A stretch of DNA of 64,000 nucleotides from OLB7 sp966250335 (GCA_966250335.1 CBINGZ010000017.1:1-64000); one strand, 5' to 3'; shown: positions 34,085-45,405, counted from the first letter of the stretch. Notes: generated from the sequence alone by a model not told the origin. Made by a program: numbers and translations.

Positions 34085-35404
34085 TCAGGCCCCGCCGCTC
34101 GCTCCCCGCGCAACCTCCGCAAGCTTCCGCAGAACGGTCTGCAGGGGGATCGACCGCTCGCGCGCTATGCGGCGCGCCTCGTCGTATTCCGGCTGAACCC
34201 GTATCTCACCCGAGATCGTGATCCTCTTCATTCTGATCGGCCCGAACTCCGACGGGACAAGGATCTCCTCACGCGGGAGCTTCCGGCGGACCATCTCCTG
34301 GTACCGCACGCCGATTGTTGTCGTCTCGCGATATATCACCTTGGTCAGCTCGTCCACCGCTCCGCTCGGGGCAAGCACCGTCAGGAGCATCCCCGGTCTC
34401 CCCTTCTTCATGATGACCGGGGTCACGAACGCATCCATCGCGCCGGTCTCCAGCAGCCGCTCTATCAGAAACGGATAGACCTGCGGATTCATGTCGTCGA
34501 TGTTCGACTCGATCAGCGTGATTGTATCGTGCTCCTCATCCCCCAGCAGTTCGCCGATCACCACTCTCAGGAGGTTGGGACGGTCCGGCAGCTCGCGTGT
34601 TCCTGCTCCGAAGCCGACCCGCTCGATCTGCAGCCGCTCGTAGGCGAGCGCCCCCCGCGAGAGCCCCTTGACGATGCCGGCGCCGGTCGGCGTGGTCAGC
34701 TCGTACGGGAGATCGGTGAGACGTATCGGATATCCCTTCAGGATCTCCAGCGTCGCCGGAGCCGGCAGCGGCATCACGCCGTGCTGCGTCCTGATCATCC
34801 CCCCCGATCCAAGCGGGACGGCCGCCGAATAAACTTCATCGATACCGAGATGCCCAAGGCAGATCGCCGTCGCCACCACATCGACGATCGAATCGAGCGC
34901 GCCGACCTCGTGGAAATGGACGTCGGCGACGTCGGTGTTGTGGATGCGCGCCTCGGCGATCGCGATCGCCCGGAAGATCTCCCTGGCCCGCTCCTTCACC
35001 TCGTCCGCCAGCTCGCTCCGGTCGATCATCTCCACTATCGACGCATAACTCGCGTGAGAATGATTGGAGATTTCCCCGACCAGCACCGGATGCGCCGCGG
35101 CTCCTTCCTTCGAGACCGGCCTGAAGAGGCTCCCGCCGCTCTCGCCGCCGTGAAGATACCCGGCGACCGCCTCCTCCGGAGCCTCGGCGATCGGCCTGCC
35201 GTCGGGACCGGAGACGACGAACTTGGTGGCGTGGATCTGGCTGCGTACGATCGGGCGCGTGGAGACGCTCACCTGCCGTTCGGTCAGCCCCAGCCTGGCA
35301 AGCCCCTCCTCAATCACGCCGAGCGGAACCCCCGCATCGAGAAAGGCGCCGACGGCCATATCGCCGCTGATTCCGGAAAAGCAGTCGAAGTACGCGATCT
35401 TCAT
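34085..35404 (-). CDS. larC: Nickel-pincer cofactor biosynthesis protein LarC
   Basis: A 439-residue protein that starts MKIAYFDCFSGISGDMAVGA, the LarC signature. It contains ADVHFHEVGALDSIVDVV, the family's HFHEVG motif, and ESNIDDMNPQVYPFLIERLL with a C-terminal metal-handling domain. LarC inserts nickel into the pyridinium-bis(thiocarboxylate) pincer cofactor used by lactate racemase LarA and relatives. Full length suggests a working protein without the programmed frameshift known in some relatives. LarB, LarE and LarA are not in the window. Confidence 0.93.
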   Translation of the reverse strand: MKIAYFDCFSGISGDMAVGAFLDAGVPLGVIEEGLARLGLTERQVSVSTRPIVRSQIHATKFVVSGPDGRPIAEAPEEAVAGYLHGGESGGSLFRPVSKEGAAAHPVLVGEISNHSHASYASIVEMIDRSELADEVKERAREIFRAIAIAEARIHNTDVADVHFHEVGALDSIVDVVATAICLGHLGIDEVYSAAVPLGSGGMIRTQHGVMPLPAPATLEILKGYPIRLTDLPYELTTPTGAGIVKGLSRGALAYERLQIERVGFGAGTRELPDRPNLLRVVIGELLGDEEHDTITLIESNIDDMNPQVYPFLIERLLETGAMDAFVTPVIMKKGRPGMLLTVLAPSGAVDELTKVIYRETTTIGVRYQEMVRRKLPREEILVPSEFGPIRMKRITISGEIRVQPEYDEARRIARERSIPLQTVLRKLAEVARGASGGA

Positions 35405-35473
35405 CTATGATATCCTGGGCGCCGATCGGGCGCGTAATGAATTCCAGTTCGTTCCGGCGGGGCCCGGCGACCT

Positions 35474-36790
35474 CTACGACGGCAAAGATAGAGCTTTCGA
35501 CGCTCCGTTCCGGAGCAGCCCCCGACTCTCGATCGCCGCCAGCACCTTCTCCGTCCCCCCCTCCCTGGCAGCCACGAAACGGCGAGCCTCCTCACCCCTC
35601 CGTTTCCGCCCGGCCGGATCGGCCACAAGACGGCCGACCCCTTCGACCAGCTCCTCCCGGTTCCGCACGACCGTCAGAACCCCTTCACGATACATCTCCG
35701 AGGCGTCGCGCGAGCGTTCGATGCGGGGACCGCAGAATACGGGAATCCCGAACACCGCCGGCTCCAGAACGCTGTGCACCCCTTCTCCAAATGCCCCTCC
35801 CACATAGGCGATGTCACCTTCGGCGTAAAGCCCCGAAAGCATCCCGGTGCGATCGAGTATCACGGTCGTCGGGACCTTCACCATATCGGCATCGGGCCGA
35901 TCGATCGCGCTGAACCGGACGGAGCCGGGGAACCTGCGGAGCGACTCCTTCACATGCTCCTCTCCCGGCTCGTGCGGGACGACGACCAGGCTCACTCCGG
36001 CCCCTATCGCCGCCAGCAGCTCCTCGTCCGGGGTCCAGCTGCTCCCGGCGATCAGGAGCGGTCCCTGCTCGCGCATCCGTTTCCAGAGGGAGGTTCCCGA
36101 CCGGGAGGCGGCACGGGCCCGACCGGCAACGCGGTCGTAGCGGGTATCGCCGCAGACCACGACCGGAACGTCGGGCGCCAGCCGCTGGAACGCGGCGCGA
36201 TCGTCGTCGCCTACCGCGCAGATCAGCGACAGCTCCCCGTAGAGCCATGCAAAGAAGGGACGGGCAAGGGGATTGAAACGTGACGAATCGCTTCGAAGCA
36301 CGCCGCAGGCCAGCACGACCGGAATCGATCGCCGCCGCGCCTGCGCCAGAAGCTCAGGCCAGAGGTCGTATCGGATAACGATAATCAGATCCGGAGCGAG
36401 AGCATCGAGGAAGTCGGACATCTCCCCGGGAAGGTCGCGGGGGAGATAGCCCGCCGCGTCGACGAAGGGATAGGCCCCCTGCTGCTCGACACCGCTCGAA
36501 GAAAAGAAGGATGCGGTGATCAGGGCCCCCGGCTCTCGGCCTCGGAGCGCCTCGATCAACGGTTTTGCCTGCTCGAACTCGCCGACCGACGCCGCGTGAA
36601 CGTGGACCCGCAGCGGAGGGTCGCCGGAAGGGATCGCGGAGAACCGGGAGCGCCACTCCCTGCGGCCGGCGACCCCACGGCGTCCCTTCGGGGAACGGAG
36701 CGCCGCGACCCTGAGCGCGGCGGAGAGAAGCGGGCGGACGAGATACCGGTAGAGGGGGGGAACGCTTCCCCGGCCCTTCCTCACATCCAT
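35474..36790 (-). CDS. waaA: 3-deoxy-D-manno-octulosonic acid (KDO) transferase
   Basis: A 438-residue GT-B glycosyltransferase that joins KDO from CMP-KDO to lipid A precursor. The N-terminal catalytic motif is HVHAASVGEFEQAKPLIEAL, with the expected Glu. IIVIRYDLWPELLAQA follows, then the C-terminal CMP-KDO domain (LLIAGSSWTPDEELLAAI; YVGGAFGEGVHSVLEPAVFG with the binding Glu). It starts inside the end of gpsA, a 10-base overlap (ATGGATGTGA), so it is translationally coupled. A weakly hydrophobic N-terminal segment should associate it with the inner membrane. Confidence 0.94.
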   Translation of the reverse strand: MDVRKGRGSVPPLYRYLVRPLLSAALRVAALRSPKGRRGVAGRREWRSRFSAIPSGDPPLRVHVHAASVGEFEQAKPLIEALRGREPGALITASFFSSSGVEQQGAYPFVDAAGYLPRDLPGEMSDFLDALAPDLIIVIRYDLWPELLAQARRRSIPVVLACGVLRSDSSRFNPLARPFFAWLYGELSLICAVGDDDRAAFQRLAPDVPVVVCGDTRYDRVAGRARAASRSGTSLWKRMREQGPLLIAGSSWTPDEELLAAIGAGVSLVVVPHEPGEEHVKESLRRFPGSVRFSAIDRPDADMVKVPTTVILDRTGMLSGLYAEGDIAYVGGAFGEGVHSVLEPAVFGIPVFCGPRIERSRDASEMYREGVLTVVRNREELVEGVGRLVADPAGRKRRGEEARRFVAAREGGTEKVLAAIESRGLLRNGASKALSLPS

Positions 36791-37779
36791 ACTTCCTGTT
36801 TCGTCTCGCGCGTCATCAGACGGTGCGTGGCGACCCGGGGATCCTTCCCCTGGAAGAGTATGCGATAGACCTCGTTGGTAATGGGCATCTCCACACCACA
36901 GCGCCCGGCAAGCTGGAAGGCGGAGTCGGTCGTGCTCACCCCTTCGGCGACCATATCCATTTCGGCGATGATCTCCTCCAGTTTCCGTCCCGATCCGATC
37001 TGTTCCCCCACGTAGCGGTTCCGGCTGTGACGGCTGAAGCAGGTGACGACAAGATCGCCGAGACCGGAGAGTCCGCTGAAGGTCTCATGGTCGGCGCCGA
37101 GGGTCACCCCCATTCTGGTGATCTCCGCCAGACCGCGCGTGACGAGCGCCGCCTTCGTGTTGTCGCCGAAGCCGAGGCCGTCGATGATCCCGGCGCAGAG
37201 GGCGATGACGTTCTTCAACGCTCCCCCCAGCTCCACGCCGACGATATCGGGACTGCTGTAGACACGAAGGGTGTCGGTGGTGAAGAGATCGCGGACGGCA
37301 TCGGCGTTCGCCGTGCTGCGCGAGGCGGCCACCACCAGCGTCGGGATGCCGCGCGACACCTCCTCGGCATGACTCGGGCCGGAGAGGCAGACGAACCTGT
37401 CAGGGTCGACGCCGTGCGACTCGGCCACCATCTCGCTGATTCTCTTGAGTGTTCCCCGCTCAATCCCCTTGGAGGCGCTGACGACGACGGCATTAGCGAT
37501 ATCGGCCGCGGAGAGCCCCGCCAGGGTCTCCCGGATATTCTGCGTCGGGGTAGCGATCACGATGACGGAAGCGCCCGCGGTCTCGGCAACGCTCTCGACG
37601 GTCCGGAGTTTCGGCGGGAAGGGGATGCCGGGAAGGTAGCGGCGATTCTCACGGTCGGCCCGCATGCGGGCGCGCTGTTCTTCGCCGTGCCCCCAGAGAA
37701 GCACGTCGTGACCGAGCTGCGCAAGGTGTACGGCCAGAGTCGTCCCCCAGCTTCCCGCACCGATAAACCCGACCTTCAT
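36781..37779 (-). CDS. gpsA: NAD(P)-dependent glycerol-3-phosphate dehydrogenase
   Basis: A 332-residue cytosolic enzyme reducing dihydroxyacetone phosphate to sn-glycerol-3-phosphate for phospholipid synthesis. The Rossmann motif is VGFIGAGSWGTTLA, the substrate region SKGIERGTLKRISE, CLSGPSHAEEV and GVELGGALKNVIALCAG, and the C-terminal GDLVVTCFSRHSRNRYVG. It lies directly downstream of plsY, which uses its product, and upstream of waaA with overlap. Confidence 0.96.
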   Translation of the reverse strand: MKVGFIGAGSWGTTLAVHLAQLGHDVLLWGHGEEQRARMRADRENRRYLPGIPFPPKLRTVESVAETAGASVIVIATPTQNIRETLAGLSAADIANAVVVSASKGIERGTLKRISEMVAESHGVDPDRFVCLSGPSHAEEVSRGIPTLVVAASRSTANADAVRDLFTTDTLRVYSSPDIVGVELGGALKNVIALCAGIIDGLGFGDNTKAALVTRGLAEITRMGVTLGADHETFSGLSGLGDLVVTCFSRHSRNRYVGEQIGSGRKLEEIIAEMDMVAEGVSTTDSAFQLAGRCGVEMPITNEVYRILFQGKDPRVATHRLMTRETKQEVWM

Positions 37780-37788
37780 GGGGGACGC

Positions 37789-38454
37789 CTATTTTCGAAA
37801 GAGCCAGAGTTTCGTGAAGCGGTTCTCCCTCCCCTCCGCCAGCCTCCGGATGTTCGCGCGGTGGGTGTAGATCAGAAGAAGGGCCAGCGATATGCAGAAG
37901 ATCATCAGGGTGTGATACCCCTCGATCTGGATGTTGAGCACGTTGTAGCGGAAGACCATCGTGGTCGGCAGCGATATGGCGGCGACGATGGAGCCGAGCG
38001 AGATATAGCCGGAGGCGACGACCACCAGAATGAAGAGCCCGGCGGCCACGGCCACCTCCACGGGAGTGATCCCTATCAGGATGCCGAGCGCCGTATTGAT
38101 CCCCTTCCCCCCTCTGAACCCCGCAAAGGCGGTCCAGATATGCCCCAGCACCGCCGAGATGCCGGCGATGATCTTCACGATCGTGATATCCTCGAACGGC
38201 GTCGCGTTGTGGAACGGCAGCGGTCCCTCGAAGAGATACATGGCGATCGCCACGGCGGCGATCCCCTTCAGAATGTCGACGACCTGGACGATAACCCCGG
38301 CCTTCCATCCCAGCACACGGAACGTGTTCGTGCTTCCCATGTTGCCGCTCCCCTTCTCCCTGATATCGAAGCCGAAGAAGAGCTTGCTGATGATGACCGC
38401 CGTCGGAATCGATCCGAGCAGATAGCCGACGATGACGATGAGTGCGATTTGCAT
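37789..38454 (-). CDS. plsY: Acyl-phosphate:glycerol-3-phosphate acyltransferase
   Basis: A 221-residue integral membrane acyltransferase making lysophosphatidate from acyl-phosphate and glycerol-3-phosphate. It shows the PlsY motifs: GYLLGSIPTAVII at the first helix, GSGNMGSTNTFR, VLGHIWTAFAGFRGGKG and a C-terminal YTHRANIRRLAEGRENR. Some membrane segments are slightly longer than usual, but all three conserved cytoplasmic motifs are present. It is first in the minus-strand run with gpsA, which makes its substrate, nine bases downstream. Confidence 0.95.
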   Translation of the reverse strand: MQIALIVIVGYLLGSIPTAVIISKLFFGFDIREKGSGNMGSTNTFRVLGWKAGVIVQVVDILKGIAAVAIAMYLFEGPLPFHNATPFEDITIVKIIAGISAVLGHIWTAFAGFRGGKGINTALGILIGITPVEVAVAAGLFILVVVASGYISLGSIVAAISLPTTMVFRYNVLNIQIEGYHTLMIFCISLALLLIYTHRANIRRLAEGRENRFTKLWLFRK

Positions 38455-39021
38455 CTATACGGTACTCGAAAAACAACCTCACAACTCTGCCGTCACCTTT
38501 GCGCCCAACGGCGCCTTTTCAGTGCGCGGACAGAACCCTAAAATACCGAAGTAGGGACCGGCGATCAACAGGAGTCTTCGGTCTTCAGGGAAGATCGTCG
38601 GCGTCGGTCCCGCGCCGGCCTCCGTGAGGGGCTGCCGGCGACCCGGTCCCGTGGATGTGACGGATGCGGAGTTCGTTGATTGGAAGGGGGCGGGAGCCCC
38701 CGATTACAGCCATTTACCGTTGCCGATACCACCGGAGGATTTCAGCCCGTAAATTTGCCGCGGCCATATGCAACAATCCCCCTCCCCCGTTCGTGCCCCT
38801 GTGGTCGCCCGCCGGTGGAAGGGTGCCAGCGTAATGAATTGTTGCGCGTGCGGGGAACGCCCGGCAGCGTCCCCGCACGATCCTGTTCCGCCCCCTCCTG
38901 CGGGTTCCGACGGAGAGGGGGGATCATCACGAGATCGTTCGGAACCGGGGCTCATCCCCGCCGGTTCTCCATCGTGGAAGGAGTTCTTCACGCCGTGCCG
39001 TTTTCATAAGGGAGGAGTACC
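38455..39021. other. 567-bp gap between plsY and the half-ClpB gene
   Basis: Divergent-promoter region. It contains no remnant of a ClpB N-domain or first ATPase domain that I can recognise. A possible Cys-rich frame starting MNCCACGERPAAS near 38834 is too weak to call. Confidence 0.5.
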
Positions 39022-40359
<1,338 letters not shown>

Positions 40360-40386
40360 TCCTCCCCCCCCTTCCCCAGATCCCAC

Positions 40387-40413
40387 GGGCCGGGGCTCTT
40401 TGCTCCCCGGCCC
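40387..40413 (+). terminator. Hairpin after the half-ClpB gene
   Basis: GGGCCGGGG pairs with CCCCGGCCC (9 bp) around a 9-base loop, 27 bases past the stop. No T-run follows. Confidence 0.5.
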
Positions 40414-40566
40414 GGCCGATCAATGTCAAAATTCTCCCGTTGCGCCGCCGGTCATCCGTAACTAATTATATCATACCGATATGATTCGGCTCCTGCCGTG
40501 TCCTATTCCGGCCGGCTCACCGGCGCGAATCGTCCATAACTTCCCTCCCGTTTTCCGGACCGTCGA

Positions 40567-42900
40567 ATGAACGTACGCGGATCTTTTCCGTTCCTTCTCC
40601 TCATGCTCCTCTGTGCCGTCGAGGCCCGGGCGGTCACGATCTCCGGGATCGTCTCGGAGCTTGCATCGGGCGAAGTCGTGATCGGGGCCACCGTCGCACT
40701 CTATGCGGACAGCACCCTGAGCGGCAGACCGCTGCGCGGGGCGATCTCCAACAAGTACGGCTTCTACTCCATCGCGGACCTGGAGCCGGGAGATTATTAT
40801 CTCACAGTCCGATCCGTCGGCTACAAGCGGATGAGCCGGGCTCTCACCGTGGAGGCGGGAGGAGAGGATAGAAGGATCGACATCAAGCTGGAGACGCAGG
40901 ACGTCCAGGGACGGGAGATCGTGGTGGAGGGGGATCGCGAGCCGAGCAAGACGGCGACGATCAGCGCGGTGGAGATCAAGCCGCAGTTCGTGCAGCAGAT
41001 GCCGTCGCTCGGCGGCGAACCCGATATCTTCAGAACCCTTCAGCTCCTGCCGGGGGTTAAGTCGGGAAGCGAGGTTTCCAGCGGACTCTATGTCCGGGGC
41101 GGCTCCCCCGACCAGAACCTGATCCTGCTCGACGGCGTCATCGTCTACAACCCGCTCCACCTCTTCGGCTTCCTCAGCTCCTTCAACGCCGACGCCGTGC
41201 GCGACATCAAGCTGATCAAGGGAGCGTTCCCCGCCGAGTACGGCGGACGCCTCTCCAGCGTGATCGACATGACGATGCGCGAGGGGACCAAGGAGAAGAT
41301 CTCCGGCTCCGGCGGCATCAGCCTGATCAACTCCCGCCTGACCGTGGAGGGGCCGATCGACGAGAACTCCTCGTTCATGATCTCCGGCCGGCGGATGTAT
41401 CTGGATCTGATCCTTCTTGCAGCGACCAACCCCGATGAAGTACCGCGATATTATTTCTACGACCTCAACGGCAAGGTCAACTACTCTCTGGGAGAGAGCG
41501 ACAGGCTCTACCTGAGCGGATACTTCGGGCAGGATGTGCTGGGCGCCCCACCGGAGGAGGACGATCACTTCGAGCTCGACTGGGGGAACGCCACGGGGAA
41601 CCTCCGCTGGATGCATATCGTCTCCCCGAGCGTCTTCACCAACTTCTCCGCCATCTTCACGAACTACGGGTTCTCCACGCTGCTGCAGGAGGACTCGGAG
41701 AACTCAAGTGTCGCATCGGGATTCAAATCGGTCTCCGGCATCCGCGACTTCACCCTGCGCGGGGAGGTGCAGATCTTCCCCGGCGAACACCATGTGATCA
41801 AGAGCGGTATCGAGGCGACGCACCACAGGTTCCGCGCCGACGCCACGGCCGAGGTGGGACAGTTCGGCAGAATCGACAGAGATCCGACCACGCTCACCTC
41901 GCTCGATGCGGCGTTCTACCTGCAGGACGAATGGACGATCACCCCGCGCCTTGCCGCAAATATCGGCACGCGACTCTATTATTTCGACGGCGGAAACTAC
42001 TTCCGCGTGGAGCCGCGACTTTCGCTCGCCTACTCGCTGACGGAGGATCTCACCATGAAGGGAGCCTTCTCCATCGGCAACCAGTTCCTCCATCTCATCA
42101 CCAGAAACGACATCACCCTCCCCACCGACGTCTGGTTCCCCTCCACCGCCACCGTGAAGCCGAGCGAGGCGATCCAGGGGGTGCTCGGGGTCGAGACCTT
42201 TCTGGGCCGGGACCGGGACTACCTGCTGACGGTGGAGGGGTATTACAAGAAGATGTCGAACCTGCTGGAGTACAAGGATACCGCGTCGTTCTCGCTCGAC
42301 GTCCCGCTGGAATCCTCCTTCACCGTCGGGAACGGCGAGGCGTACGGCGTGGAGTTCTTCCTGAACAAGCAGATCGGCGCCATCACCGGGTGGATCGGCT
42401 ACACCCTCTCCTGGACCCGACGCACCTTCCCCGAACTGAACAACGGAAAGCCGTTCTATCCCCGTTACGACAGACGGCACGACGCCTCGCTCGTCCTCAC
42501 CTACAAGATCGGCGACTCGTGGGAGCTGGGCGCCTCGTGGGTCTACGGCACCGGCCAGGCGTTCACCGTGCCGACGGGACAGTACCAGTTTCAGCCGATC
42601 GACGACCAGTACTACTGGGGCCAGACGACCTTCGACTACAGCGAGCGGAACGGGTACAGGATCCCCGCCTTCCACAAGCTCGACCTGAACTTCATGCACT
42701 CCTATTCCTGGTTCGGGCTGCCGTGGCAGCTTTCGCTCAATATCTACAACGTCTACAGCCGCAGGAACGTCTTCGCGCAGTTCACAACCACCGAGGGAGA
42801 ATACGATCAGGAGACGGGGGAGTATATCGAGCATGTCGTCCTCAAGCGGATCACCCTCTTCCCGATCATCCCGACCGTGGGCCTCAGCTTCAAATTCTGA
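40567..42900 (+). CDS. TonB-dependent receptor with N-terminal carboxypeptidase-like domain
   Basis: A 777-residue outer-membrane receptor. The signal peptide is followed by a carboxypeptidase-regulatory-like beta-sandwich (VTISGIVSELASGEVVIGAT; YGFYSIADLEPGDYYLTVRS). Next comes the plug (LQLLPGVKSGSEVSSGLYVR, then GGSPDQNLILLDGVIVYNP and FPAEYGGRLSSVIDMTMREG), and a 22-strand barrel ending in VGLSFKF. It imports an unknown ligand using TonB/ExbBD energy. It lies nine bases before the DUF4249 lipoprotein gene, so they form a receptor/lid pair like SusCD. The start lacks a ribosome-binding site, as is common here. Confidence 0.93.
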   Translation: MNVRGSFPFLLLMLLCAVEARAVTISGIVSELASGEVVIGATVALYADSTLSGRPLRGAISNKYGFYSIADLEPGDYYLTVRSVGYKRMSRALTVEAGGEDRRIDIKLETQDVQGREIVVEGDREPSKTATISAVEIKPQFVQQMPSLGGEPDIFRTLQLLPGVKSGSEVSSGLYVRGGSPDQNLILLDGVIVYNPLHLFGFLSSFNADAVRDIKLIKGAFPAEYGGRLSSVIDMTMREGTKEKISGSGGISLINSRLTVEGPIDENSSFMISGRRMYLDLILLAATNPDEVPRYYFYDLNGKVNYSLGESDRLYLSGYFGQDVLGAPPEEDDHFELDWGNATGNLRWMHIVSPSVFTNFSAIFTNYGFSTLLQEDSENSSVASGFKSVSGIRDFTLRGEVQIFPGEHHVIKSGIEATHHRFRADATAEVGQFGRIDRDPTTLTSLDAAFYLQDEWTITPRLAANIGTRLYYFDGGNYFRVEPRLSLAYSLTEDLTMKGAFSIGNQFLHLITRNDITLPTDVWFPSTATVKPSEAIQGVLGVETFLGRDRDYLLTVEGYYKKMSNLLEYKDTASFSLDVPLESSFTVGNGEAYGVEFFLNKQIGAITGWIGYTLSWTRRTFPELNNGKPFYPRYDRRHDASLVLTYKIGDSWELGASWVYGTGQAFTVPTGQYQFQPIDDQYYWGQTTFDYSERNGYRIPAFHKLDLNFMHSYSWFGLPWQLSLNIYNVYSRRNVFAQFTTTEGEYDQETGEYIEHVVLKRITLFPIIPTVGLSFKF

Positions 42901-42909
42901 TCGACACGT

Positions 42910-43773
42910 ATGAACATCACACGATATATCCCGGCCGGACTCGTCGCCTTCCTGACCCTTGCGGCGTTCGCGGCGGGGGGGTGCGAGGAGACCGTGGCCC
43001 CCACCGATCTGGTCTATGTGGAACGGATGGTGGTGCGGGGAGCGATCTCCCCGGCGAAACCGGTCGACAGCATCCGGTTCAGCCGCACGCTGCCGCTGAA
43101 CATGATCTACGATTCGGCCGCCGCCGAGCTCACCGACGTGACCGGAAGCGTCGATGGCGGAGGAAGATCGTATCCGCTCCGGCATATCGGACACGGATAT
43201 TACAAAGCCGAGGGACTGATACCTGTCGCCGGCGAGGTCTACACGCTCAGGGCCGACTGGAGAGGAAGGAAGGTGAGCGCAACCACGCGCGTCCCGATCG
43301 GAGGGATCGTCGATTCGATAGTGATGAAGGGAGTGGTGCCCTCCTTCTGGGAGGCTGCGGAGCTCGATTCGATCTACAGAGTGGAGGCGTTCCTACGGCC
43401 GTCGCGGGGGGAGGTCTACGGTATGTCGTACGAGGTGACGGTCGAGGAGCCGGGCGGCGGAACGATCACCAACGTCGTCAGCTTCGTCTACAACAGCACG
43501 CTTCCCAAATGGGACGACACGCTTTCGGACGGAAGGCTCAAGGTGGAAGCGGGTCAGCATGCCTATATCTACTATCCCCCTCCCTTTACCGGCAAACTCC
43601 TCCTCTACTCGTTCGACGAGCCGTACTACGACTTCGCGCAGACCTACTACCGCGATTCGGACCAAGGTCCGTTTTCGAACGGTGAGGAGTCGATCCGCTG
43701 GAACATTCAGGGGGATGGGATCGGACTCTTCATAGGAGTATCGGTCACCGAGATACCGTTCAAGTGGGACTAG
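42910..43773 (+). CDS. DUF4249-type lipoprotein, partner of the TonB receptor
   Basis: A 287-residue lipoprotein with lipobox AAFAAGGC (lipidated Cys25). Its Ig-like beta-rich domains and YVERMVVRGAISPAKPVDSI start match DUF4249 proteins. These are regularly encoded after TonB receptors in Bacteroidota and are thought to act as surface lids or ligand binders. It follows the receptor by nine bases on the same strand and is followed by a bidirectional hairpin. The ligand is unknown. Confidence 0.86.
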   Translation: MNITRYIPAGLVAFLTLAAFAAGGCEETVAPTDLVYVERMVVRGAISPAKPVDSIRFSRTLPLNMIYDSAAAELTDVTGSVDGGGRSYPLRHIGHGYYKAEGLIPVAGEVYTLRADWRGRKVSATTRVPIGGIVDSIVMKGVVPSFWEAAELDSIYRVEAFLRPSRGEVYGMSYEVTVEEPGGGTITNVVSFVYNSTLPKWDDTLSDGRLKVEAGQHAYIYYPPPFTGKLLLYSFDEPYYDFAQTYYRDSDQGPFSNGEESIRWNIQGDGIGLFIGVSVTEIPFKWD

Positions 43774-43787
43774 GAAGGTATGAGGCG

Positions 43788-43811
43788 CCCCGCCGGTCGT
43801 TTCCGGCGGGG
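43788..43811. terminator. Bidirectional terminator between convergent genes
   Basis: CCCCGCCGG pairs perfectly with CCGGCGGGG around TCGTTT. It sits between the stops of the DUF4249 gene (plus) and the next minus-strand gene, with one base to the latter's stop codon. Confidence 0.75.
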
Positions 43812-43812
43812 A

Positions 43813-45258
43813 TCACCAGATCCAGCCGATCCCGACGCGGGCCGCGAAATCGACCCGCTGCGATCCGAACACCCCCTCGATCTCGCTACTCCCCAGATCG
43901 ACCGAGAGCCACTCGTACGGCCGCAACCCCACGCCCAGCCCGACGCCGAACCCGTTCGCGCCGCCGCCGTTGACTCCACCCCTGACTGCCAGCCAGTCGT
44001 TGACCCCCCAGTCGGCCCCGATCGAAAGTCTCGGATCGGGAGAGTTTCCGGGAATATCGTTCAGGGGCGCTTCTCCCTCGATGCCGATCACCAGCGTTCC
44101 GTCCATCTCCCGGTAGGCGCCGACGTTCACGCCGATCCCTGCGCGGAAGACCGAGGGGAGCGCCGTTGTGTAGTCGACCACCGGCTCCAGCGTCCCCTCG
44201 TACCGCTTGAACTGCTCGTCGCTCAGGCTGCCGCTTGCCAGCGTGTCGTTGACGCCGGTCAGCGAGCGGACATAGGTCTTGGTGTTCCAGCTCACCTTCC
44301 CGAGATCCTGCACCTCGAGTCCGAACATAATCGCGTCACGATTCGTCTCTCCCTCCTTCCCCTCCCTGCGGTAGAGCACGCCGGCCACGCCGGCGTTCAG
44401 TCCGAAGCCGCTCCCCGCCGTCGAGGGGAAGAGGGCGCTGAACAACTGGTTGACGGCGTTGGCCTGATCGAAGTTCTCGGGCTGCGCAGACCTGAACATG
44501 TAGCCCCCCTGCACACGATATCCGCCGCTTCCGTTGGCGACCACCTGGTCGATGGTGATGATGCTGTTGGAGGCGACCTCGAAGTGCGCGATCCCCTGCA
44601 CCAGCTTGGCCGTAAGGCCGACGCCGACCGACGGGAGCCAGCCCGATTCGGTCAGGCTTCCGATATTCTTGCCGTAGGAGAAACCGAACTCCGTCACCCA
44701 GTCGCCGCCGATCCCCCGGTTGACGAAGCGATAGTCCTGTCCCGTGATATTGCTTGTCTCGATGAGCCGTGAAAGATCGCTGGGGAAGTTGACGCGCGCG
44801 AAGACCCGGTGGCCGTAGTGGAAGCCGAACGTCCCGCCGCCGTCGGTCTTGTAGCGGAGGGTGAGGAGATTGATGCCGCCGTTGGCGAACAGTTTCTCAT
44901 CCTGCAGGAGCTGACCGATCCGCCGGCGGTCGCTTGCGCTGATCCCCTCCGGCTTTGGGGCGAAGATCTGCCGGAAGTCATCGCCGTTCAGATAGGTGGA
45001 GCCGCTCGTTCCGCCGAAGGAGTAGATCGAGAAGATGACATCCTGGTCCAGGGTGATCTTGTCGAGCACCGGAAGGTCGAGCGCCCCGGGGTTGGACATC
45101 ACGGCCCCCAGGCCGCGAGTCGTCGCAACGGAGGCGCGGGCGGCTCCCATCCCCGCGGGGTCCAGGCGGTCCTGCGCGCTGGCGGCGGGAGCGCCGACGA
45201 TCCACGGAACGGCGGCGAGCGCCAGTGTCGCAAGACGATACGAACGGAAGTTCTTCAT
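43813..45258 (-). CDS. Outer-membrane barrel protein, DUF5723-like
   Basis: A 481-residue protein with a clear signal peptide (LATLALAAVPWIVGAPAASA). The mature start LDPAGMGAARASVATTRGLG followed by AVMSNPGALDLPV has the GMGGA...NPA pattern of FadL/PorV-like barrels and DUF5723 proteins. Strands then alternate to a terminal GIGWIW barrel end. It is likely an outer-membrane channel or assembly factor. It converges with the DUF4249 gene and has no operon partner. Confidence 0.8.
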   Translation of the reverse strand: MKNFRSYRLATLALAAVPWIVGAPAASAQDRLDPAGMGAARASVATTRGLGAVMSNPGALDLPVLDKITLDQDVIFSIYSFGGTSGSTYLNGDDFRQIFAPKPEGISASDRRRIGQLLQDEKLFANGGINLLTLRYKTDGGGTFGFHYGHRVFARVNFPSDLSRLIETSNITGQDYRFVNRGIGGDWVTEFGFSYGKNIGSLTESGWLPSVGVGLTAKLVQGIAHFEVASNSIITIDQVVANGSGGYRVQGGYMFRSAQPENFDQANAVNQLFSALFPSTAGSGFGLNAGVAGVLYRREGKEGETNRDAIMFGLEVQDLGKVSWNTKTYVRSLTGVNDTLASGSLSDEQFKRYEGTLEPVVDYTTALPSVFRAGIGVNVGAYREMDGTLVIGIEGEAPLNDIPGNSPDPRLSIGADWGVNDWLAVRGGVNGGGANGFGVGLGVGLRPYEWLSVDLGSSEIEGVFGSQRVDFAARVGIGWIW

Positions 45259-45405
45259 GCGGTTCTCCTGAGTGTCCCGATCTCCTGCCCGACTCGATCT
45301 CCATCCCCCTCTCTCCGGGCGGCTTCCGGCGCCCCCCTACAGAGGAGATGACACGCCATGCCGCCGCGGGCTAACAGAGTCGGGGAACGGAGGGGTTGAA
45401 ACGGA

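Noticed and set aside
34085..35404. Programmed frameshift in larC
   Set aside because: The gene reads through as one 439-residue frame.
38680..39009. In-frame extension of half-ClpB upstream
   Set aside because: A stop codon separates it from 39022, and its sequence resembles neither a ClpB N-domain nor NBD1.
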